This document shows positions 6,361-12,087 of a DNA stretch of 12,087 bases, in pieces (within the stretch, counting starts at the first letter, position 1; each line of letters opens with the position of its first letter). The stretch spans positions 1 to 12,087 of the forward strand of contig CALEJC010000002.1 in NCBI GenBank assembly GCA_937898205.1. Reading direction: 5' to 3'. This stretch comes from an uncultured Bacteroidales bacterium (GTDB lineage: Bacteria > Bacteroidota > Bacteroidia > Bacteroidales > UBA932). The notes beneath the pieces are model-generated. The model did not search any database. It was given only the letters and a program-made list of their open reading frames with translations, and was not told the DNA's origin. The position numbers and the translations under genes are program-made.

Positions 6361-6383
6361 AGGGGGAGGACCCCTCCCCCTTT
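6361..6383 (+). terminator. Hairpin after the major pilin gene: probable terminator/attenuator
   Basis: AGGGGGAGG (6361-6369) pairs perfectly with CCTCCCCCT (6373-6381) around a three-base loop, ACC, giving a nine-bp, mostly G:C stem, with TTT (6381-6383) at its 3' side. It starts 23 bases after the pilin stop codon and 62 bases before the anchor gene. The U-tract is short, so partial termination and/or 3'-end protection of an abundant pilin mRNA is likelier than a full stop, as same-strand minor subunit genes follow. Confidence 0.8.
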
Positions 6384-6386
6384 AAA

Positions 6387-6403
6387 TTAAACACTTAAAA
6401 AAT
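6387..6403 (-). repeat. Right arm of the 17-bp perfect inverted repeat flanking the major pilin gene
   Basis: TTAAACACTTAAAAAAT is the exact reverse complement of 5180-5196. It lies just after the hairpin and ends 19 bases before the anchor gene's ATG, the same distance as the left arm from the pilin ATG. Confidence 0.75.
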
Positions 6404-6422
6404 AATTCAAAAACATACAATT

Positions 6423-7322
6423 ATGAAACTCAAAAACATTGCTTTATACCTCTTGGCTGCGGGGATGCTCTCCACCTCTTGCTTGAGCGAGGATTATAGC
6501 GACTGCTACAATGTATATACATTGGAGCTGAGCTACCTTGGCGATGGTACGACAGAGATCTTTCCGCAGAAGATAGATCAAGTGCAGATGTATGTTTTTG
6601 ACGAAAGCAACGCTTGCGTCAGCTCTAAACTTCTGTCAGATGCTGAAGTTGCAGCGCAGAAGGTGACTCTTCCTCCTCTTGATGCGGGAGATTACCGAAT
6701 TGTCTGCATCGGCAATAACTATAAGACAAAAGTAGAGAATATCACTAGCGGTGATTATAAGCAGATTCGTTTTGCTGATGAGAGTTATCTGGCTGGAGAG
6801 CAGGTTAACGGAAATGATCCGCTGTACTATGCATCAATGATTTATAGCATCGCTCCGTATGATCCGATGTTGGCTGTGGAAACTTCAAGAAAGATTTATT
6901 TTGCAAGTTCGCACTATGATATTACTGTGGATGTAGTGGGCGTACCACCAATCACAAAAGCCTATGGCTATCCCGTAATTGAGTTAGTAGGTGTCAGTCC
7001 ATATACTGATTTTGAAAATAATGCTGTGGGTGATCCGACAACATATATCATGGATACAAACCATGATGGTAAGATTACCCTTAAAGGAGCAAACAATATA
7101 ATGAGACATGCCAACCACGAGGATGTTTACCTCAGGGTCCGCACCTATGGTGGAGACCTTCTTGCCGAAGTCAACTTTGCGCAGTGGTTAGAACTTCATA
7201 AGAATGAAATTGATTGTACCAAGAATGAGGTGATCATCCCGTTCCAGATCGAGTTCTCAAATGTTGGAGTCAAGATTACCCTTCCTGAGTGGTACGTAGA
7301 ATATATTAAACCAATCTTCTAA
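6423..7322 (+). CDS. Mfa2/FimB family fimbrial anchor lipoprotein
   Basis: A 299-aa lipoprotein with lipobox LSTSC (C20). It is followed by CLSEDYSDCYNVYTLELSY, the acidic Asp-Cys start typical of the FimB/Mfa2 family, and then KIDQVQMYVFDESNACV (50-66), the family's first core strand. A second domain follows from about residue 160 (YDITVDVVGVPP), ending VGVKITLPEWYVEYIKPIF. In Porphyromonas, FimB and Mfa2 keep their lipid, stay in the outer membrane and cap the base of the fimbria, limiting its length. Consistent with that, this protein lacks the T-K-A cleavage motif present in the other four pilin-like proteins of the locus and lacks the PVTP donor-strand tail. It sits directly downstream of the major pilin, as fimB and mfa2 do. 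Five cysteines besides C20-C21 region are visible across the chain or none paired obviously; no disulfide is assigned. Confidence 0.86.
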   Translation: MKLKNIALYLLAAGMLSTSCLSEDYSDCYNVYTLELSYLGDGTTEIFPQKIDQVQMYVFDESNACVSSKLLSDAEVAAQKVTLPPLDAGDYRIVCIGNNYKTKVENITSGDYKQIRFADESYLAGEQVNGNDPLYYASMIYSIAPYDPMLAVETSRKIYFASSHYDITVDVVGVPPITKAYGYPVIELVGVSPYTDFENNAVGDPTTYIMDTNHDGKITLKGANNIMRHANHEDVYLRVRTYGGDLLAEVNFAQWLELHKNEIDCTKNEVIIPFQIEFSNVGVKITLPEWYVEYIKPIF

Positions 7323-7333
7323 TTATTGCGGTT

Positions 7334-8914
7334 ATGAATAAATTTAGATTAATGTTTATCCTTACCCTTGTGGGGGCCGCTCTAACTAGTTGCCTCAATA
7401 AGGATTACCACAGCAAGTCTGAAGCATCTGACGATGTGCTTCTTGAGATCAATGTTTCTACCGGTGATCTGACAACAAAGGCCGGAGAGGAGAATCCATT
7501 GGATCATGAGAAAGCTATCAAGTCTCTTAGAGTATATGCATTTACCAATGGTAGCAATGTGGGACATTTCTACTCAGGAGATATAAATGTGTCAGGAGAA
7601 TATTCTTTCCTTCTTGATATCAAGACCGTAGTAGGTGATACTCAGAATATTAAAGTCTATGCAATCGCCAACGAGAAGCACATGACCAATCCTGGTAACC
7701 CTATTGTCCTGAACGAAAGCACAACAGAAGCTCAACTCCTTGCTCTCTCATATACAGGCATGACCAACACGACATCGGCATTGCCAATGTACTATGTTTC
7801 GGATGAGATCACTCTAAATCTCAAAAGATATGGTAGAGCGAGTGCCGCTGTCAATACTGCCGGTCACGAAGGACATGAAGTGCTTGATCAGACAGTCGCA
7901 ATCGACCTCAGCAAATCGTTTGCAAAGGTTCAGTTCTTTGCCGCTAAGCTCGAGGGATCCAGCAGCTCTCTCACATTTAAGAAGATTACAGCCCTCAAGG
8001 ACGGCATCAGACTTGTCTCATATCTTTATCCTAGACAAGATCTTGCCAATGTCCCAACAGAAGCAGCAGATAGAGTGCTCCTTAATGGTACTGTCGATGT
8101 GACAGCCTCTCTTGCGGCTCATGTTGATGACCCTGCCAGCTATACAGCAGTAAGCAGCTACGGATATCTCTTTGAAAATCCGTCAGGCTCAAGCGATTGG
8201 GGGGTCAATGCCGCAGATGGTAGAGCTACCGCTTTTGAGGTAATCTACGAAGTGGGCGGAGTTGAGCACAAAGGATATATATACCTCCCGGCAATCGAGA
8301 GAAACAAATTCTATACAGTCAAGTGTCTTATCAACGGAGAGGGTGTCATCACTCTTAATGTGACTGTCGCAGACTGGATTGAGGCGGACAACTGGTCAGA
8401 AAGCTTTGCTTTTGAATATCCGACATACCAGAATCCTCTTGTAAACAGCATCGATCCTAGCGGACGTACATTTGGCAACCCTACAATGTATTACAATGTA
8501 GACAACAACGAGAAGGGTGCGTTTACAGTGTATTTCAGATTTGAGGCTCCTCTATACCAAAACTGGACACCTACTCTCTTTGATGCACTCGGTACAGACT
8601 ACGCCTGGAGAGTTTATTCTCCGGATGCAGGTGGCAACTACACAGTACTTGCCGGCAGTTCACTTGAGTCTGACAGGACAGGAGGCAAGGTTACAGGTAG
8701 TATGACCTCTGGAAACATCTGGTATCAGATCAAGGTCTTCCCTCTTGTGGCCAGTCCAAATACCGATAAGGTAAAGCTCGCAGTCACTTATAAGCCGACA
8801 TGGCTCAATCATAACTACTACTTCATGATCAATGGAGCAGACGGTGATATCGCTTGGGCGGGTAGTGGTGTTGATGCTGAGTATATTGATATTGATTTTA
8901 CTTCTCAACCATAA
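7334..8914 (+). CDS. Accessory fimbrial subunit, FimA/Mfa-like pilin with a C-terminal extension
   Basis: A 526-aa lipoprotein precursor. The signal peptide ends in lipobox LTSC (C20). VLLEINVSTGDLTTKAG (35-51) holds the T-K-A motif at 48-50, followed by the pilin core start AIKSLRVYAF (61-70). The pilin part seems to end near VITLNVTVADWIEADNWSE (338-356), which resembles the usual C-terminal strand with its conserved Trp. Residues about 360-526 are extra: an aromatic-rich beta region (TMYYNVD, FTVYFRF, NIWYQIKVFP, HNYYFMING) that I do not recognise. By order and size it is comparable with the FimC/FimD/FimE and Mfa3/Mfa4/Mfa5 accessory subunits, which sit near the tip and are needed for full assembly; direct orthology is not claimed. 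It starts 11 bases after the anchor gene and ends 13 bases before the next, so co-translation in one operon is expected. Confidence 0.8.
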   Translation: MNKFRLMFILTLVGAALTSCLNKDYHSKSEASDDVLLEINVSTGDLTTKAGEENPLDHEKAIKSLRVYAFTNGSNVGHFYSGDINVSGEYSFLLDIKTVVGDTQNIKVYAIANEKHMTNPGNPIVLNESTTEAQLLALSYTGMTNTTSALPMYYVSDEITLNLKRYGRASAAVNTAGHEGHEVLDQTVAIDLSKSFAKVQFFAAKLEGSSSSLTFKKITALKDGIRLVSYLYPRQDLANVPTEAADRVLLNGTVDVTASLAAHVDDPASYTAVSSYGYLFENPSGSSDWGVNAADGRATAFEVIYEVGGVEHKGYIYLPAIERNKFYTVKCLINGEGVITLNVTVADWIEADNWSESFAFEYPTYQNPLVNSIDPSGRTFGNPTMYYNVDNNEKGAFTVYFRFEAPLYQNWTPTLFDALGTDYAWRVYSPDAGGNYTVLAGSSLESDRTGGKVTGSMTSGNIWYQIKVFPLVASPNTDKVKLAVTYKPTWLNHNYYFMINGADGDIAWAGSGVDAEYIDIDFTSQP

Positions 8915-8927
8915 ATAATTGAGTATT

Positions 8928-11081
8928 ATGAAGAAGTTTTTAAACCTTATCCTTGTTTTCTTTATCGTTGCAGCTTTGAGCGCATGCAATGAGAAAATGC
9001 ATGAGCCGGTTTCTTATGACAATGAAACCATCGTTCTGGATATATCTTCTCCTGGTACTCTGACAAAGGCTGCTGGAGATCAGATTGCTGATACGGATGT
9101 TGAGGCACGAGTGGATCAGATTGATGTGTTGGTGTTTAACTATGCATCATCGGCTCCCGGAGCTCTTGTATACCATGAGAGAGTAAGATATAGCAATAGC
9201 GAAGTTGTCCTTAATGCAAAGAGATCTTCGTTTGCTGCCAATACCGAATATTATGTGCAGGTGATTGCCAACAGCAATTTAAGTGCTGATGTCCTTGCCA
9301 ATCTTGCAGACTACGATGCCTTAAGGAAACTTGAGCAATTTGATGAACTTGTACATATCACAGGCACTACAATCAGCAATGCTCCCGTTACCTTCCTGAT
9401 GGACGGGGTGGCCTATACATCGGCTTCTGAGCCTGCTGCACCTGCAGCTGTTGTCCTCAACAACGGTGTCACTGCCGACTCTACAGAGCTCTTTGTAACT
9501 CTTCGCAGAGCTGCTGCCAAGATCAACCTTGTCCTGAAGCAGGGAACAGCCGTGGAGTTTCTTTCAAGCAACAATGCCGGCTACTATATAAGGAATATGC
9601 GCTACAACACAGCTTTGGTCGATAATGGTCTTGTGGGTGATAAGGATCTCACTACCACTTCTTTGACAGCCGGTGCATATTTCAACATCTCAACAGCAGG
9701 TCAGGTCGATCTGGTTGCTTACTCTTATGAGTATGATTGGGGTAGCTCAAGCTCTTTTGAGGATGAGACCTGTGTGATCATCAACCTTCCTATCAAGTAC
9801 AATGGTGAGGTTTATCCAAGCAACTATTATAAGGTGATGGTGAGCAAAAACAGTATCCTTGAGAGAAATCATATCTACAATGTGACTGCAACCATCAATG
9901 CTCCGGGAGCAGAAAACGACGAAACTCCGCTGGAGCTTGACAGCAAGTATGCTGTGGAGCCATGGGGCTCAAGGACAATTGATGTGGGCAGCGCCAACAA
10001 ACCAAAGTATCTTTATGTCAATGAGGAGCTTGTGCAGATGCACAATATCACACAGGACTCTGAGACCCTTCTTTTCTCTTCGTCATCTGATGTGACAATC
10101 ACAGTCAATGAGGTATACTACTATGATAAGTTCAGCATCAAGAGAAATATCGATGTGGCGAGCTCAGGCGTGTCGGTTACAGCTGATGAGGGCATGGAAG
10201 GAAACATTACCATCAACAGCCCTATCCCGGTCAACAACGCAATCAGATATATCCGGTTTACTGTGACCAACGAGGATACAACCATCTCCAAGGAAGTGAT
10301 TGTTGAGCAGTATCCGCTGATTTACATCACCAACACCCAGGCTTGGTATTCATATCGCGACGATATGGGCGGAACTACATACGAGAGCTATGGCAATGCA
10401 GGTATGGTGGGTGCTTATTGGGATGGTGACTCTTGGGAGTTCCAGCGTATAAGAGATTTAAGAGTCGGCGGATGGACTAGGACTGCACATTTTGCTAGCA
10501 AGGTGGCCTCCAATCCTAATAGCAATGGTACATCGACAATCTCGTATTATCAATACTATTATTATAGTTATAACAATAATCTCATCGGCCTTGAAGATGT
10601 GATGCATAGCTCTACATCAACAGGATTGAACAACGCCAGAATGTACCATGTGCATGTGTCTGCTTCTTCACAGACCTACAATGTGGGTTATCCGGCAAGA
10701 AATCCTAGCACAGACTATACTTTGGGCACAGATGACAACAAACTTCTGGTTTCTCCGTCATTTGAGCTGGCTTCACAGCTCGGTGCTACACAGGTCTTCT
10801 CAGACAACACGGCAGCTGCTGAGCACTGTGCAAGATATGTGGAAGTCTATAAAGATCCTGTGACAGGTGATACTAAGAAATATGATGACTGGAGACTCCC
10901 GACAGAGGCGGAAATCAAGATTATCATCGACCTTCAGTATGTCGAAAATTCTCCTGTAGATGTCGTGCTTTCAGGTGGCTATTACTGGTCTGCGAGCGGT
11001 CGCGTGAGAAATCCGGAAGAAGATGACGATGATTATGGCGCAAATAGCGCAAACATCCGCTGTATCCGTGACTCTAAATAA
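8928..11081 (+). CDS. Large fimbrial subunit with BACON-like segment and C-terminal Lcl/FGE-like (C-type-lectin-like) domain; probable tip adhesin
   Basis: A 717-aa lipoprotein precursor with four parts. (1) Signal peptide with lipobox LSAC (C20). (2) Pilin domain to about residue 350, with T-K-A at 46-48, core strand VDQIDVLVF at 62-70, and VEPW at 343-346. (3) About 355-465, an Ig-like segment ending SKEVIVEQYPLIYI, the ending typical of BACON-like domains. (4) About 470-717, with DWRLPTEAE at 654-662, GGYYWSASGR at 683-692 and NIRCIRD at 709-715: the W-R-L-P-T...Y-W-S-S...R-C-V-R-D pattern of Lcl C-terminal/DUF1566 and 'Fibrobacter paralogous' domains, which adopt an FGE/C-type-lectin-like fold. 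Such an end domain suggests ligand binding at the fimbrial tip. A Tyr-rich run lies at 540-548 and an acidic EEDDDDD-like stretch at about 695-701. The ATG at 8928 is preferred to an in-frame TTG at 8919. Confidence 0.82.
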   Translation: MKKFLNLILVFFIVAALSACNEKMHEPVSYDNETIVLDISSPGTLTKAAGDQIADTDVEARVDQIDVLVFNYASSAPGALVYHERVRYSNSEVVLNAKRSSFAANTEYYVQVIANSNLSADVLANLADYDALRKLEQFDELVHITGTTISNAPVTFLMDGVAYTSASEPAAPAAVVLNNGVTADSTELFVTLRRAAAKINLVLKQGTAVEFLSSNNAGYYIRNMRYNTALVDNGLVGDKDLTTTSLTAGAYFNISTAGQVDLVAYSYEYDWGSSSSFEDETCVIINLPIKYNGEVYPSNYYKVMVSKNSILERNHIYNVTATINAPGAENDETPLELDSKYAVEPWGSRTIDVGSANKPKYLYVNEELVQMHNITQDSETLLFSSSSDVTITVNEVYYYDKFSIKRNIDVASSGVSVTADEGMEGNITINSPIPVNNAIRYIRFTVTNEDTTISKEVIVEQYPLIYITNTQAWYSYRDDMGGTTYESYGNAGMVGAYWDGDSWEFQRIRDLRVGGWTRTAHFASKVASNPNSNGTSTISYYQYYYYSYNNNLIGLEDVMHSSTSTGLNNARMYHVHVSASSQTYNVGYPARNPSTDYTLGTDDNKLLVSPSFELASQLGATQVFSDNTAAAEHCARYVEVYKDPVTGDTKKYDDWRLPTEAEIKIIIDLQYVENSPVDVVLSGGYYWSASGRVRNPEEDDDDYGANSANIRCIRDSK

Positions 11082-11120
11082 CAATGCGAAGTAAATGTAA
11101 ATTGAGATAAAAATTTGGTT

Positions 11121-12087
11121 ATGAAAAGAATATATGGATTTTTAGTATTACTGGTGGGGCTTGCTTTAACGGGCTGCCAACTCAGTGATCTCCACAATCT
11201 GCAGGAGACGGATCCTGCACCGGAGGGATATGTAAATATCTCGTTTGGTGCGCAGATTCTGGGGCAGCCTAAGGTGATGACAAAGGTTGTGGATCCTGAT
11301 GGAGAAGATATCAATACCATGACACTCTTCTGTTTTGACAGTTATGGTCTGTTTATCTCCACAGCCACAGCAACACTCACTCCTGATAGCGGCACTCCAT
11401 CTCTTAGCGGCTCTTTTAAGGCCACTATTCCAAACCATACAGGTATTATCCACTTTGTGGCAAACCAGAATATGGCAAAGTTCTCTGCTCAACCGGGCAT
11501 GTCTGAGGATGAGGTGCTTTCAGTGCTTGAGGGTTCTTCCGGTATGATGATTTACTGGGGGCGTCATGAGAAATCTGACCTAGCCAGCGGAAATATTGCT
11601 GATGAGCTCAAAGGCAGGACCATAAATCTTGTGAGAAATCACGCCAAAATCACTGTTGCCAACCAGACTACCAACGGCTACCTCGTCGTGACTGGTTTTG
11701 CGGTCGTAAACTCAAACGCATTTGGTACAGTTGCACCATATCATCCTGAGAAGGGGTTCTTCTGGACCAATGACCATACTCAGATGGATTTTGTGACTCT
11801 CCCTCATAATAAGGCGAAGTTGAGCGATATCCACGATGTGAGACTCCAGGAATCACAGTATATCTTTGAGTCTGAAAATACATCAGACGATCCGATCAGT
11901 GTAATCATCGCAGGATATGAGCCTGGTGATGCCGGCAAGACTGTAAAGTACTACAGGGTAGTGCTTGTGGATGAGAATGTCGAGCAGGTGCTTGTGGTCA
12001 GAAACTTTGAATATATTCTTAACATTACCGGCACTTTGAGCTATGGCCAGCCTACATTTGAGTCGGCTTTGGCAGCTCCTGCAACCA
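11121..12087 (+). CDS. Further FimA/Mfa-like fimbrial lipoprotein, 3' end outside the window
   Basis: I translate 322 codons from the ATG at 11121 with no stop before the right edge. The signal peptide ends in lipobox LTGC (C19). YVNISFGAQILGQPKVMTKV (37-56) is the first strand with T-K-V at 54-56, the equivalent of the T-K-A motif of its neighbours, followed by INTMTLFCFDSYGLFI, the usual pilin core strand. The last visible segment, GTLSYGQPTFESALAAPAT, resembles the end of the N-terminal region in large Mfa-like tip proteins, so a long protein is likely. It follows the lectin-like subunit after 39 bases without an evident terminator and is probably the seventh gene of the same operon. Minor pilin or second adhesin cannot be separated without the missing end. 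Confidence 0.83.
   Translation, partial: MKRIYGFLVLLVGLALTGCQLSDLHNLQETDPAPEGYVNISFGAQILGQPKVMTKVVDPDGEDINTMTLFCFDSYGLFISTATATLTPDSGTPSLSGSFKATIPNHTGIIHFVANQNMAKFSAQPGMSEDEVLSVLEGSSGMMIYWGRHEKSDLASGNIADELKGRTINLVRNHAKITVANQTTNGYLVVTGFAVVNSNAFGTVAPYHPEKGFFWTNDHTQMDFVTLPHNKAKLSDIHDVRLQESQYIFESENTSDDPISVIIAGYEPGDAGKTVKYYRVVLVDENVEQVLVVRNFEYILNITGTLSYGQPTFESALAAPAT

Noticed and set aside
8904..8923. CTCAA/TTGAG hairpin between the two large accessory pilin genes
   Set aside because: A five-bp stem with a ten-base loop and no U-tract is too weak to call a terminator.

Overview
The window looks like chromosomal DNA of a Bacteroidales bacterium. The evidence is a type V (FimA/Mfa1-type) fimbrial locus made of lipoprotein pilins, the DUF3575 and DUF3868/OmpA-like envelope proteins that accompany such loci, start codons in A/T-rich contexts mostly without Shine-Dalgarno sequences, and promoter elements matching the Bacteroidetes -7 consensus TAnnTTTG. 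The genus cannot be fixed from the sequence alone. I see no RNA gene, insertion sequence or CRISPR array.

Left part (1-1917) is housekeeping. On the minus strand ridA (enamine/imine deaminase) is followed by the N-terminal part of thiE (thiamine-phosphate synthase), joined by a one-base TAATG stop/start overlap; thiE runs off the left edge. Divergently, tcdA (tRNA t6A dehydratase) overlaps by ATGA a small lipoprotein with a thioredoxin fold and a CxxC motif. The 53-bp gap between ridA and tcdA carries two oppositely oriented TAnnTTTG boxes, and the tcdA box is so close to the start codon that the mRNA may be leaderless.

Middle part (1924-3316) is the control module: a convergent, minus-strand, membrane-embedded AraC-family regulator (about seven transmembrane segments, then a C-terminal double HTH). 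A 271-bp A/T-rich gap separates it from the fimbrial genes. That gap holds three 24-bp direct repeats with 43- and 41-bp periodicity (about four helical turns), the first lying over the regulator's own promoter. This is the best candidate for the operator of the system.

Right part (3317-12087, open at the right edge) is a seven-gene, same-strand fimbrial operon: DUF3575 outer-membrane protein; DUF3868/OmpA-like protein with C-terminal TPR-like helices; major pilin; Mfa2/FimB-type anchor; a 526-aa accessory pilin with a C-terminal extension; a 717-aa pilin carrying a BACON-like segment and a C-terminal Lcl/FGE-like (C-type-lectin-like) domain, probably the tip adhesin; and a further, truncated pilin. 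All five pilin-family proteins have lipoboxes. Four (not the anchor) carry a T-K-A/V motif after the first strand, a likely maturation cleavage site, which fits the protease-triggered strand-exchange assembly of type V pili. A strong hairpin directly after the major pilin gene probably limits read-through into the minor subunits, and a perfect 17-bp inverted repeat flanks that same gene, 19 nt upstream of each of the two start codons.
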